From Caballeronia sp. SEWSISQ10-4 2 (lineage in GTDB: Bacteria; Pseudomonadota; Gammaproteobacteria; Burkholderiales; Burkholderiaceae), in contig NZ_JALPRJ010000036.1 of the NCBI RefSeq assembly GCF_030464885.1, forward strand, positions 30,600 to 94,599: a stretch of 64,000 nt of DNA, given 5' to 3'. Position numbers and translations under genes: made by a program. Each line of letters starts with the position of its first letter. Position 1 is the stretch's first letter. Below are positions 1 through 9,057 of the stretch, one piece after another. Below the pieces are notes generated by a model, which made no database searches, was not told the DNA's origin, and was given only the letters and a program-made list of their open reading frames with translations.

Positions 1-639
1 AGTTCGGATACCTGTAGCGCCCAGACAGCGAACGCTCGCCCATCGACTGTCCAATGGGTCGGGTTCTGATTCATGGCGCCGTGCTGTCTCTTCGATGCAT
101 CTGACGAGTGCGGAAAGTCAGGTTGCGATATCGACGCCGATATTTCGAGCCGAGATCATATCTGTCGGGCCGGGTGCCTATCGATCGGGCGATGCGGGTA
201 GTGTCGGCTCTGCGTGCCCCACGCGCGTTCGATCGTGTTGCTGGCCTCCCGGATTTTGCTGGTCCTCTGATATAAATCCGCCAGACACTCGCACGGCCCG
301 ATTCTGAATCCCACGCCGCTCATGTCATAGCTGCCACCAACGTGGGCCGCGCCGGCGAGAATATTACGATAGCCGCACACGCCCCAAAATCCGCCGGCCT
401 CAGGTGATAGCCTGCACCGACCGAGCGGGTCGCTCCGATGCCGAACTTGCCCGCTGCGCCGCCTCCGCCATTCGCAGCGTTGTCCCGATAGCGGACACCT
501 CGTCCGGCCCTTCATCTCCCTTGCTGTCGGTACCAGGTTGAGTTTGGTAGCACCGGTGCACGAGCGCCTCGGTCGCTCAGCTCTGGCAAGCCTAGACACA
601 TTCCCGACAGTGAATCCAGCGATTGCCGACAAAAGTCGC
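1..639. other. No recognisable gene
   Basis: I see no gene here. Open frames exist on both strands, but their translations are rich in Arg, Ser and Pro and match no family I know. The stretch ends in the promoter of the aromatic operon. It may hold decayed mobile DNA or the end of a gene that starts outside the window. Confidence 0.5.
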
Positions 640-668
640 TTGACGCCTCACGGACAAGGTTATATTGT
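640..668 (+). promoter_or_regulatory. Putative sigma-70 promoter of the aromatic operon
   Basis: TTGACG at 640-645 is followed after 17 bases by TATTGT at 663-668, about 88 bases before the first start codon. Overlapping imperfect dyads follow (TATGG at 673-677 with CCATA at 688-692), which could bind a regulator. No regulator gene lies in the operon or beside it, so control would be from elsewhere. Sequence inspection only. Confidence 0.45.
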
Positions 669-755
669 TCTTATATGGAACTTGTATCCCATAACGGATG
701 GAAGATCCCGAATGATTCTTCGTCCAATGGACCACCGCAGCTTCGGAGCTATCGC

Positions 756-1745
756 ATGATTATCGACAGTCACGCCCATGTTGTTATGACCGACGAACTG
801 TATAGGTACATGAGCGAACTGGTCGCCAGCCGTGCCAACCCGGCCGCACCGTTCTCTGGAATCAGGGAGGAGGCGCTGCACGCTGTTTCGAATCGACTGA
901 TCGCAATAATGGACGGCGTGGGAACCGACGTGCAGTTTCTCTCTCCGCGCCCATACATGATGCTGCACTCGATCAAGCCGGCCAAAGTCACCGCGTTGTG
1001 GACTCGTGCAGTCAATGATGCTATCCACGCCCAATGCCAGTTGCACCCGAACCGTTTCAGGGGAGTCGCCGGCCTTCCGCAGTTTCGTGCCGAGAGCCCT
1101 GCAAACTGCCTGGCCGAACTGGAGCGATGTGTGAAGGAGTTGGGCTTCGTCGGCTGCCTGTTGAATCCGGATCCCACGGAGGGTGAGGAAGCAGCGCCGC
1201 CCGGGCTTGGCGATCGCTTCTGGTACCCCCTGTACGAAAAACTTGTCGAGCTGGATGTGCCGGCGCTCATTCACTCAGCGAGTTGCTGCAATCCGCGTGA
1301 ATCCTACACGCTGAAATTCATCAATGAAGAGAGTATCTCGATCATCTCCTTGCTGGAGAGCTCCGTGTTCGAAGATTTCCCGACATTGAAGATTGTCGTC
1401 GCGCACGGCGGTGGGGCTATTCCGTATCAAATGGGGCGCTTTCGCGCATGGGCCGAGCGACGGGGTGGTGAAACGTTCGACGAGAAGGTCCGCAAACTCT
1501 ACTACGACACCTGCAACTATTCGCCCGAGGCGCTGGAATTCCAATTCCGGGTGCTTGGCGTAGACAACTGCCTCTTCGGCACGGAACGACCGGGGACGGG
1601 CTCGATTGCGTGTAGGCATACGGGGCGGGACTACGACGACCTGAAGCCAGCGATTGAGGCCATCCCATGGCTGACGGCTGAAGATAAGTACAAGATTTTC
1701 GAAGGGAACTGCCGAAAGATTTACTCGCGCGCGTTCAAGGACTAG
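756..1745 (+). CDS. Amidohydrolase, LigJ-like (4-oxalomesaconate hydratase type)
   Basis: A 329-residue metal-dependent hydrolase of the amidohydrolase-2 family. The N-terminal DSHAHV gives the metal-binding HxH, and VAHGGGAIPYQMGRF and the C-terminal LFGTERPG block are typical of the family. The overall layout, including GVAGLPQ and NPDPTEGEEAAPPGLGDRFWYPLYEKL, resembles from memory LigJ, which hydrates 4-oxalomesaconate in protocatechuate 4,5-cleavage. The start is placed at MIIDSH because the upstream extension in frame lacks homology. First gene of the operon, 69 bases before the Rieske gene. A LigJ role fits the LigB-type dioxygenase and the HMG/CHA-aldolase-like genes downstream, but a related decarboxylase of the same family cannot be excluded. 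Confidence 0.75.
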   Translation: MIIDSHAHVVMTDELYRYMSELVASRANPAAPFSGIREEALHAVSNRLIAIMDGVGTDVQFLSPRPYMMLHSIKPAKVTALWTRAVNDAIHAQCQLHPNRFRGVAGLPQFRAESPANCLAELERCVKELGFVGCLLNPDPTEGEEAAPPGLGDRFWYPLYEKLVELDVPALIHSASCCNPRESYTLKFINEESISIISLLESSVFEDFPTLKIVVAHGGGAIPYQMGRFRAWAERRGGETFDEKVRKLYYDTCNYSPEALEFQFRVLGVDNCLFGTERPGTGSIACRHTGRDYDDLKPAIEAIPWLTAEDKYKIFEGNCRKIYSRAFKD

Positions 1746-1814
1746 CGAGCGAACGAACTCGCAACCAGTCCCGCAGATCGGGCGGGGCGGCTCGACTAAC
1801 AATGGAGATACCCC

Positions 1815-3107
1815 ATGCTGTCAAAGGCTGACAATGAATTGATGTGCCGTGTAGAGGGAGACCAGCCTATGGGCATCTTCCTGCGGCGGTTCTGGATGCC
1901 GGCATGTTTGCTGGATGAGATTCCGTCACCCGGCGAAGGGCCGGTTCGCGTCAATCTGGTGGGCGAGCGACTCGTGGCCTGGCGAAATGCCGAAGGCCGG
2001 GTAGGTTTGATGTCCGAGGCCTGTCCCCATCGCGGTGTATCGCTCATGCTCGCGCGCGATGAAGGTGACGGACTGCGCTGCATTTATCACGGCTGGAAGA
2101 TTGATGTCGCCGGACATGTATGTGAAATGCCCGGCGAGCCGAAAGATAGCCGGATGTGCGGACGGGTGAATAACACGACCTTCCCGTGCGTCGAAGCGGG
2201 TGGACTGTTGTGGGCTTACCTGGGACCCGGAGAGCCACCTCCACTTCCACGCTTTCCGTGGATGGACTTGCCGTCGACTCATTACGTCGTGAGAAAAACG
2301 CTCTATAACGTCAACTTTGTGCAGTCGCTCGAGGGTTCACTTGATTCGGCACACAGTGATTTTCTGCATAGCGCAGAGACAAGTGCGTCGGGCGATTACG
2401 ATCAGGATCAAGTACACAGCGACGGCCGACGTTCGCGGCCTTCAACCGATACGTCACCCGAGATCGATGTACGAGAAACCGAGTTCGGCTTTATCTATGG
2501 CGCAATCCGCAAGGCAATGGCTGATCCGGAGAAACTCACGTACGTGAGGGCGACGGCTTATGCGTTGCCGTTCTACAGCATGATTCCTCCCGTGTACATG
2601 CAAGCGTCAGTGCCGCTAGATAGCGAAAACACGGCAATGTATCTTGTCTGGTACGACAACGAACAGCCACTCTCGCCGGTCGAAGTGAAGGCGCACGAAA
2701 CCTTCCTCGGCTTGCGGATGGGAGAGGATCTGCTGCCCGATTATCGCCGTCCAGGACGTGCCGGCAACCGGTGGTTCCAGGATCGCGAAGGCATCAAGTC
2801 GGGTAAGACTTACACCGGGTTGTATGGCACGACCATGCAGGACATTGCCGTGCAGGAGTCGATGGGGCCGGTCCAGGACCGTAGCATCGAGCACCTGGGG
2901 ATGACCGACAAGGCAATTGTTCACATGCGACGCATGCTCATCGCAACAGCTCGTCAGATTCGCGACGGCAAGGAACCAGAAATCCCCGCGCTGAATAGCG
3001 ACTACCGCCAGGTACGTAGCGCTGCGGCGACGATCAATCGCGGTGACGATTGGTGGGAAAAACTTTACGGTGCCGCGTCAACGGCGTCACTGGAAAAGGG
3101 CGCTTGA
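1815..3107 (+). CDS. Rieske oxygenase alpha subunit, phthalate-dioxygenase/O-demethylase family
   Basis: A 430-residue terminal oxygenase. The Rieske [2Fe-2S] ligands are C70-P-H72 and C89-x2-H92. The mononuclear iron motif is D177-x2-H180-x4-H185. The length and motif spacing match the phthalate 4,5-dioxygenase and LigX/vanillate-demethylase branch, which hydroxylates aromatic acids or removes O-methyl groups. No ferredoxin or reductase gene lies in the cluster, so electrons must come from a partner encoded elsewhere. The stop codon overlaps the next start by one base. Likely role: convert the entry substrate into a diphenol for the LigB-type dioxygenase. The substrate is unknown. Confidence 0.85.
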   Translation: MLSKADNELMCRVEGDQPMGIFLRRFWMPACLLDEIPSPGEGPVRVNLVGERLVAWRNAEGRVGLMSEACPHRGVSLMLARDEGDGLRCIYHGWKIDVAGHVCEMPGEPKDSRMCGRVNNTTFPCVEAGGLLWAYLGPGEPPPLPRFPWMDLPSTHYVVRKTLYNVNFVQSLEGSLDSAHSDFLHSAETSASGDYDQDQVHSDGRRSRPSTDTSPEIDVRETEFGFIYGAIRKAMADPEKLTYVRATAYALPFYSMIPPVYMQASVPLDSENTAMYLVWYDNEQPLSPVEVKAHETFLGLRMGEDLLPDYRRPGRAGNRWFQDREGIKSGKTYTGLYGTTMQDIAVQESMGPVQDRSIEHLGMTDKAIVHMRRMLIATARQIRDGKEPEIPALNSDYRQVRSAAATINRGDDWWEKLYGAASTASLEKGA

Positions 3108-4174
3108 TGCGAGGCCTTGTTCACATCGGAGACGGCAAGCTGGAGTTGCGCGATCTCCCAGCGGTATCAGCGGGTGAGCGTGGGGCGGTTCTCCGGGTGG
3201 AAGGGAGTGCTGTTTGTATCGGAGATGCCGAAACACTCCATGGATATGGTCCGGTGATGGCTACACCTCTGGTACTCGGGCACGAGATCGTGGGGCGCGT
3301 CGAGGATGTTGGTCCTACTGCTCCGCGTGTGCTACAGGCGTTGCGCGGTGCAAGGGTTCTGATCGATGACGCACGGCCTTGCGGGAAGTGCGATTGGTGT
3401 CTGCGCGATCAAAAGCGGTTCTGCAAATCACCGCGATATGGACACATTGTTCAAGACTCGTCTTCCAGTAACTGGGGAGGATATGCAGAGACAGTGACAC
3501 TCGACGAGCAATCAGTACTGGTTCCGGTACCTGAAGATTTGCCCATCGATCTCGCGACTTTCGCGTTTCCCGTCGCGTCGGGCGTCGAATGGCTCCACCT
3601 TGGCGCGGAGATCAAGGCAGGGGAATCAGTGGCGATCCTCGGCACGAGTCGGATGGGCGCGGCAACGGCTTTGGTGGCGCTACACGCGGGAGCGTCGAAA
3701 GTCGTCGTGTACGGCGATTCACGTGGCGTAGACGCGATCAAAACCTGTTGGGCAATGGGAGCCGACGTGCGCAGCTTTCCCGCTGCGCCGAAACTCGAAG
3801 GACCCTACGACGTGGTCGTGGTCGTGACAGAGGCGCCTGTGGAGTACGTCGCGGCTGCGGTGGAAATGGCGGGTCCACTTGGGCGAGTGATATTGGCATG
3901 TACATCAACCAAACCGTCTGGGATGGAGCCGGAGACGATTCGTCGCAAGGGACTCACCCTCAAAGGCGGACGTGGTGCGTCGGCTCAGTCTCTGAAAAAG
4001 GCGGTGGAGATTGTTTCGACCGAGCGAAAAAGGCTAAAGGGGTTTGCAGGGGAGGTCCACGGATTTGAGGCCGCGGAAGCTGTTCTCAAAGGATTGCTCG
4101 AAGGTGGTGTAGTTCGTGGAGCGCATGTCGTCATTCAGGATGCAGCCTCATCAAGGAGCAACGTCGATGCGTAA
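3107..4174 (+). CDS. Zinc-dependent medium-chain dehydrogenase
   Basis: A 355-residue alcohol-dehydrogenase-like protein. GHEIVGRVEDVG is the classic zinc-ADH signature, and ARPCGKCDWCLRDQKRFC provides the four cysteines of the structural zinc site. The NAD(P)-binding part follows, around AILGTSRMGAATALVALHAGA. The start is the ATG that overlaps the Rieske stop (TGATG); a longer frame upstream would run into the Rieske gene. It would oxidise an alcohol, or reduce an aldehyde or ketone, made in the pathway. The substrate cannot be told from sequence. The 3' end overlaps the next gene by 8 bases. Confidence 0.8.
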   Translation: MRGLVHIGDGKLELRDLPAVSAGERGAVLRVEGSAVCIGDAETLHGYGPVMATPLVLGHEIVGRVEDVGPTAPRVLQALRGARVLIDDARPCGKCDWCLRDQKRFCKSPRYGHIVQDSSSSNWGGYAETVTLDEQSVLVPVPEDLPIDLATFAFPVASGVEWLHLGAEIKAGESVAILGTSRMGAATALVALHAGASKVVVYGDSRGVDAIKTCWAMGADVRSFPAAPKLEGPYDVVVVVTEAPVEYVAAAVEMAGPLGRVILACTSTKPSGMEPETIRRKGLTLKGGRGASAQSLKKAVEIVSTERKRLKGFAGEVHGFEAAEAVLKGLLEGGVVRGAHVVIQDAASSRSNVDA

Positions 4175-5159
4175 GCGCCGTTTAGGACGTACCGGGTTTG
4201 AAGTTTCTGAGATTTCATTCGGCTGTGGCGGGACTGCGGGGCTCATGGTCCGCGGTAGCGAGCAGGAACAGTGCGCCGTTCTCGGTAACGCGCTGGAGCA
4301 AGGCATTAATATCTTCGACACGTCTCCAACGTACGGCGGCGGCCACTCGGAAGTTAACCTGGGAAAAACGCTCAAGACCCTCGGAGCATCACCGATCATC
4401 AGTACCAAGATCGACTTTGCCCCTGGCGACCTCGATGACCTGGAAGGTACAATCGTCCGTTCCGTCCAGCGCAGCCAGGAACGGCTGAACCGCGAATGCC
4501 TGGACATCCTGTACCTGCATAGCCGCGTGGGACGTCAACGGGATCTGGCCGGTCGCGTTCTCTCCGTAGACGACGTATTGCAGCCCGGCGGGGTAGCTGA
4601 CGTCATGGAAGGATTAAAACGCAAAGGCATTGTCGGTGCCGTTGGTTTCACCGGTCTGGGTCATACCGACTCGATTCTTGAGGTCATCGAAGCCGACCGC
4701 TTCGACCTTTTTCAGGCGTACTACAACCTCATCAACCCGAGCGCGGCTGCCACGACGGTTGCAGCGTGGCGGGCTCAGGACTACGAGGAGATGATCTCGA
4801 AGGCGTCGAACCGCGATGTTGGCGTGGTCGGTATTCGCGTTCTCGCGGCCGGTGCTCTTAGCGAAAGCGGTGAGCTTCATCGTTTTGCGAAATCCTATTC
4901 GTCACTGTCTCGAGCCGAAGTGGATGCGGACCGCGTGAAGGCGGACGCATTTCGCGCCTTTGTGCCGGAAGGGGGCTCAATGGCCAGTCTTGCGCTGCGT
5001 TTTGCCCTGAGTGAACCCCTGATCAACACAGTTCTGGTGGGTATCTCCGAGCGCTCACATCTCGACGAAGCAATCGCTGCCGCCCAGGCGGGACCGCTGG
5101 AGCTCGAACGGCTCCAGCAGATCGCCGCCCGTTTCCGTGAACTCTATGAAATGGCATGA
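4167..5159 (+). CDS. Aldo/keto reductase
   Basis: A 330-residue NAD(P)-dependent oxidoreductase of the AKR superfamily. MRKRRLGRTGFEVSEISFGCGG is the usual beginning, NIFDTSPTYGGGHSEVNLGKTL contains the catalytic Asp and Tyr, and the ISTKID strand carries the catalytic Lys. The branch resembles L-fucose/pyridoxal dehydrogenase-like AKRs. The start is supported by AAGGAG at 4152-4157; an upstream in-frame Met would overlap the dehydrogenase much further. It overlaps both neighbours and so is translated as part of the same operon. Possible roles are oxidation of a semialdehyde or lactol, or reduction of a ring-cleavage product; this is open. Confidence 0.8.
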   Translation: MRKRRLGRTGFEVSEISFGCGGTAGLMVRGSEQEQCAVLGNALEQGINIFDTSPTYGGGHSEVNLGKTLKTLGASPIISTKIDFAPGDLDDLEGTIVRSVQRSQERLNRECLDILYLHSRVGRQRDLAGRVLSVDDVLQPGGVADVMEGLKRKGIVGAVGFTGLGHTDSILEVIEADRFDLFQAYYNLINPSAAATTVAAWRAQDYEEMISKASNRDVGVVGIRVLAAGALSESGELHRFAKSYSSLSRAEVDADRVKADAFRAFVPEGGSMASLALRFALSEPLINTVLVGISERSHLDEAIAAAQAGPLELERLQQIAARFRELYEMA

Positions 5160-6865
5160 CCATGTCTGAGATCCGCCCCTCCGATGGAGTATCGAGTAAT
5201 GAAGAGACAACCGACGATCGCCGGTGGGTCCGCCTCTACGCCCCTGGTATCGGCCCGGACGTCGCTATCGAGCCAGCATTGCCGCTTGACGCTTTTGAGG
5301 CCAACGTGTCGAGGCGCCCCGATGCGATCGCGCTCTGGTATTTCGATGCCGCGCTTAGCTTCCGGCAGCTCGGCCAAAAGGTCGACGCCCTGGTTACGGT
5401 GTGGGCCGACCGGGTAAAGAAAGGCGACCGTGTCGTCATCCTGAATCAAAACACTCCGGCAACGGTAATCGGCGTGCTCGCGGTCTGGCGTCTGGGTGCA
5501 ATCGTTGTGCCGCTCAATCCCATGCTCACACGGCGAGAGCTGGTTCACTATCTGCACGACGCGGAACCGTGTGCTGCGATTGTCGGGGCCGAGCAGACCA
5601 TGGCACTTCATGGTGCGATTCTGGACTGGGGAGGCAGCCTTTCTGTCGCAGTCTCGTTTGCCAATGAGTTTCTTCGCGAGGGCGACACGCCTGCTCTTCT
5701 CGGGAAAGTCAGTGAGAACATTGAGATGCCCGACGGATGGAGCCATCTGTCGACGCTTCTCGACGAGCCAGGCACATCGTCTGGCTGGTCGATTGATCGG
5801 GGTGATATCGCCTTCCTGACGTACACGTCAGGAACCACGGGCGAGCCCAAGGCTGCACTCATCACTCACGCAAATGTGGCGTCCAACGCGGAGGTCTATC
5901 GTCAATGGCTGGAACTTACCTCCGATGATGTCCTCTTTGCGGCCGCGCCCTTTTCGCACGTGACAGGGTTGGTCGCCCATATCGCGGCAGGGTTGGTCGC
6001 GGGAGCTGCCGTAGTCATGTGCTATCGGTTCGAAGCAGCCACCGTACTCGATTTGCTGGCGCGCCATCGCTGCACGACGACGGTGGCGGCCATTACTGCT
6101 TACATTGCGCTCCTCGACCAGCCCGCGTTCGACCCCTCGCGCCTAACCCATTTTCGCAAGTTGTTTAGCGGGGGCGCACCCGTGGCGCCAGCGATCGTCG
6201 AGCGATGGGAGGCAGCGACGGGTGTGTATATCCACAACGCCTATGGTCTGACGGAGACGACGTCGCCTTCGCACCTGGTGCCTTTGGGGCGCCGGGCTCC
6301 GGTGGATGAATTAACTGGCTCGCTGTCGATAGGTGTACCCGTCCCCGGAACACGTTGCCGGATAGTCGATTTGCAGTCGCGGGCCACGGTGCCTTTCGGC
6401 GGAGATGTTGGCGAGTTGATGACCTCGGGTCCGCAGGTCGTCGCGGGGTATTGGCGGAAGCCCGACGCATCGTCGGCTGCATTTGAAGACGGCTGGTTGC
6501 GCACGGGGGACATCGGGCGTGCCGACGCACAGGGCTGGTTTTATGTCGTAGACCGGTCAAAAGACATGATCGTCGCGTCGGGTTTCAAGGTCTGGCCGCG
6601 TGAGGTCGAGGACGTATTGCTTGAGCATCCAGCGATCAGCGAGGCCGCGGTGATTGGAGTGCCTGACAGTTACCGTGGCGAAGCACCGAAAGCGTTCGTC
6701 GTCTTGCGTCCATCGGCGACGATTACGCAAGAGGAGTTGACGCTGTTTTGCCGGGAGCGGCTGGCGTCGTACAAGGTGCCGCGCCTGATCGAGGTCCTCG
6801 ACGAGTTGCCTAAGACCCATTCGGGCAAGGTGCTACGGCGTGTTCTGCGGGAGAAATCGGTATGA
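5156..6865 (+). CDS. AMP-dependent acyl-CoA synthetase
   Basis: A 569-residue adenylate-forming enzyme. It has the P-loop-like TYTSGTTGEPKAALITHAN, the Y-G-L-T-E-T-T motif, the hinge block GWLRTGDIGRADAQGWFYVVDRSKDMIVASGFKVWPREVE, and the C-terminal Lys in LPKTHSGKVLRRVLRE. It activates a carboxylic acid as acyl-AMP and then as CoA thioester. In an aromatic operon this suggests an aryl or side-chain acid, although the later ring-cleavage genes act on free acids, so a side chain may be shortened first. The ATG overlaps the preceding stop (ATGA); a second ATG at 5162 is also possible. Substrate unknown. Confidence 0.85.
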   Translation: MTMSEIRPSDGVSSNEETTDDRRWVRLYAPGIGPDVAIEPALPLDAFEANVSRRPDAIALWYFDAALSFRQLGQKVDALVTVWADRVKKGDRVVILNQNTPATVIGVLAVWRLGAIVVPLNPMLTRRELVHYLHDAEPCAAIVGAEQTMALHGAILDWGGSLSVAVSFANEFLREGDTPALLGKVSENIEMPDGWSHLSTLLDEPGTSSGWSIDRGDIAFLTYTSGTTGEPKAALITHANVASNAEVYRQWLELTSDDVLFAAAPFSHVTGLVAHIAAGLVAGAAVVMCYRFEAATVLDLLARHRCTTTVAAITAYIALLDQPAFDPSRLTHFRKLFSGGAPVAPAIVERWEAATGVYIHNAYGLTETTSPSHLVPLGRRAPVDELTGSLSIGVPVPGTRCRIVDLQSRATVPFGGDVGELMTSGPQVVAGYWRKPDASSAAFEDGWLRTGDIGRADAQGWFYVVDRSKDMIVASGFKVWPREVEDVLLEHPAISEAAVIGVPDSYRGEAPKAFVVLRPSATITQEELTLFCRERLASYKVPRLIEVLDELPKTHSGKVLRRVLREKSV

Positions 6866-7629
6866 GCAATAGCGCAGGCGCGCCATTTGATTTATCTGGA
6901 CGGGTCGCCGTTGTGACCGGGGGATCGAGAGGACTGGGTGCAGCGGCGGCTGCCGCCTTGGCCGCTGCGGGAGCTCATGTGGTGTTGGTAGCACGTAACC
7001 AACAATCGCTTGATGAACGGGCCGAAATACTCGCAGGCACTGGTGCGAAGGTTTCCTGCGTCGCTGGAGATCTGTCGCAGCCGGGAACTGCGCAAGAGGT
7101 AGTGAAAGCGACGATCAGACTCGCGGGTAGCGTCGACATTCTCGTGAATTCTGCTGGCGCGATTGCTCGTGGAACGTTGCAGGCCACGTCGGATGGCGAG
7201 TTCGAGCAGGTCATGCGTGCGAACGCATACGGCGTATGGTCGATTTGCCGTGCCGCGGTGGCGCACATGAAACCCGGCAGTGCGATCGTCAATGTTGCAT
7301 CCACTGCAGGGCTGATCGGAATGAGCGAGCGCTCGGCCTATGCCGCCTCCAAGGGCGCGGTGGTGCAGATGACAAAAGCGCTTGCTGTCGAACTTGCGCC
7401 ACGTGGTATTCGCGTCAATGCGGTTGCGCCTGGTCCATTTGCAACGGACATGTCGCAACAGAGTCAGGCAGGCGAGCGCTGGCGCATGCTCATTCAGCAC
7501 AGGGTGCCGCTCGGTCGCGCCGCTCATCCAGACGAGATAGGTCCACCGATTCTATTTCTGGCGTCTGCGGGCGCGAGCTTTATAACCGGCGTGATTCTTC
7601 CGGTGGATGGCGGATGGACCGCGAGCTGA
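6862..7629 (+). CDS. Short-chain dehydrogenase/reductase
   Basis: A 255-residue classical SDR. The nucleotide-binding TGGSRGLG is near the N-terminus, then the NSAGA block, the catalytic Ser in NVASTAG, YAASKG with the Tyr-x3-Lys pair, and the C-terminal GVILPVDGGWT. The fold resembles FabG-type ketoreductases. It overlaps the acyl-CoA ligase stop by 4 bases (ATGA), which suggests coupled translation. It could oxidise a dihydrodiol or a beta-hydroxyacyl-CoA intermediate, or the hydroxymethyl/semialdehyde stage that LigC handles in the protocatechuate pathway; no LigC homologue is present. The exact step is inference. Confidence 0.85.
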   Translation: MSNSAGAPFDLSGRVAVVTGGSRGLGAAAAAALAAAGAHVVLVARNQQSLDERAEILAGTGAKVSCVAGDLSQPGTAQEVVKATIRLAGSVDILVNSAGAIARGTLQATSDGEFEQVMRANAYGVWSICRAAVAHMKPGSAIVNVASTAGLIGMSERSAYAASKGAVVQMTKALAVELAPRGIRVNAVAPGPFATDMSQQSQAGERWRMLIQHRVPLGRAAHPDEIGPPILFLASAGASFITGVILPVDGGWTAS

Positions 7630-7702
7630 CGTTGACGCTGACGGATAGGCGTACACATCGATGCGCAGCGCGCGCATCTTCAAACGAGGAATGAGGAGTT
7701 TT

Positions 7703-8665
7703 ATGGCCGAGATCGTGCTGGGACTGGCTATGTCGCACAGTCCTCAAGTTAGCCAGGAGCCGAAGTGGTGGAGCGAGCAGGCGCGGATGGACCAGAATCG
7801 CACGCCCTATGAAGAGCTTCTGAAGGGCAAGCCTGACTGGATTGACGAGGAACTCAGTCCAGAGGTTTGGAAGAGAAAGCATAGCGCTATCCAGAGTGCA
7901 ATCGCCGATCTCGCTCAGACACTCGACGATGTCGCCCCCGACGTCGTCGTGTTGATCGGTGATGACCAGGAGGAACTGTTTCTCGACGACTGCATGCCGA
8001 CGTTCTCAGTCTTCTGGGGCGACAAGAGCTGGGACAGGCCGGAATTTATCCATGGCGATATGAGCGTTCCTTCCAGAGCGTCAGTGCTGTGGGCATTTCA
8101 TGGCGAGGCGCCGGAGGCCTATCCGGGTCATCCGGAGTTCGGTCGCCACATCATTGAAAATCTGATGGAGCAAAACTTCGATGTGGCTCAGTACTCACGC
8201 CAGCACGAACAACGCTCTCTGGGACACGCCTTTACGTTCGTGCGGCGCCGCATCATGCGCGAGGACAGGATCATCCCGATGATCCCCGTGCTTATCAACA
8301 CCTACGTTCCTCCGAACCAACCCACTGCGGCGCGTTGCTACGCGTTCGGACAGGCAATCCGCCAGGCGATCGAATCGTGGCCCGGCGCGGAACGCGTAGC
8401 GGTGATTGCCTCTGGTGGACTCAGTCACTTCGTTATCGACAGCGAGTTTGACCGCCAGATACTGGAGGGGCTTGCCAAGGGAGATGGCGAGGCGCTCTCC
8501 TCAGTACCGAGGAGTAAGTTGCAGTCCGGATCTTCGGAGGTTCTGAACTGGATTGCGGCGGGCGGGGCGCTCGAAGGGATGCGCATGACGCTCGTTGACT
8601 ACATTCCCGGATATCGCTCGGAAGGTGGGACGGGCGTAGGCATGGCGTTCGCAAAATGGCTATGA
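7703..8665 (+). CDS. Class III extradiol ring-cleavage dioxygenase (LigB type)
   Basis: A 320-residue protein of the LigB superfamily, which opens catechol-type rings next to the hydroxyls using Fe(II). Family features seen: an N-terminal His in LAMSHSPQ, the VVVLIGDDQEELF strand, a mid-protein FHGEAPEAYPGHPEF and the C-terminal ASGGLSHFVID with the catalytic His. The start follows GAGGAG at 7693-7698; upstream Met codons would lengthen it by 14 residues without a ribosome site. There is no separate LigA-like small subunit, so it belongs with the single-chain or B-only members. It is the only ring-opening enzyme in the operon. Confidence 0.85.
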   Translation: MAEIVLGLAMSHSPQVSQEPKWWSEQARMDQNRTPYEELLKGKPDWIDEELSPEVWKRKHSAIQSAIADLAQTLDDVAPDVVVLIGDDQEELFLDDCMPTFSVFWGDKSWDRPEFIHGDMSVPSRASVLWAFHGEAPEAYPGHPEFGRHIIENLMEQNFDVAQYSRQHEQRSLGHAFTFVRRRIMREDRIIPMIPVLINTYVPPNQPTAARCYAFGQAIRQAIESWPGAERVAVIASGGLSHFVIDSEFDRQILEGLAKGDGEALSSVPRSKLQSGSSEVLNWIAAGGALEGMRMTLVDYIPGYRSEGGTGVGMAFAKWL

Positions 8666-9057
8666 ACCCAGACCGACCACACCGCGAGTCTTTTGATCTG
8701 GAAGGGATTTCGCATACCGTGCCGATTCCTTTTGGCACCCGAGTCGGGGACATGCTGTTCTCCTCCGGAATCATGGGAGTCGACCAGTCGACAGGTAGTC
8801 TGGCCGAGGGTCTCTCTGCGCAGGTCCGATTCGCTTTCGCAAACATGGAAAGGCTGTTGAAAAAGGCTGGAGGCGATTTGGGCGATGTCGGCCATGTCCG
8901 GGTGCTCGTTAGCGAGGAGGGGCATCGCGCTGCTGTTAACGAAGAATGGCTGCGCGCTTTCCCTGACGCGCATGACCGTCCCGCTCGCCATACAGTCGTG
9001 TCCGCGCTCCGAGGCGGCATGCTTGTTCAACTCGAAATCATAGCCGTACTGAAATGA
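8656..9057 (+). CDS. Rid-family (YjgF/YER057c/UK114) protein
   Basis: A 133-residue RidA-like protein. It has GDMLFSSGIMGVD near the N-terminus, VRFAFANMERLLKKAGGDLGDVGHVRVLV in the middle, and PARHTVVSALRGGMLVQLEIIAVL at the end with the conserved Arg. RidA proper hydrolyses reactive enamines/imines; catabolic paralogues such as RutC act on other unstable pathway products. It overlaps the dioxygenase by 10 bases; ATGs at 8656 and 8662 are equally possible. Presence here suggests an enamine-, imine- or enol-type intermediate, or a nitrogen atom in the substrate. Confidence 0.85.
   Translation: MAMNPDRPHRESFDLEGISHTVPIPFGTRVGDMLFSSGIMGVDQSTGSLAEGLSAQVRFAFANMERLLKKAGGDLGDVGHVRVLVSEEGHRAAVNEEWLRAFPDAHDRPARHTVVSALRGGMLVQLEIIAVLK

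Noticed and set aside
156..632. 158-codon minus-strand frame at the left edge
   Set aside because: Arg/Ser/Cys-rich translation with no domain, no ribosome site, and a competing frame on the other strand; typical of chance frames in high G+C DNA.
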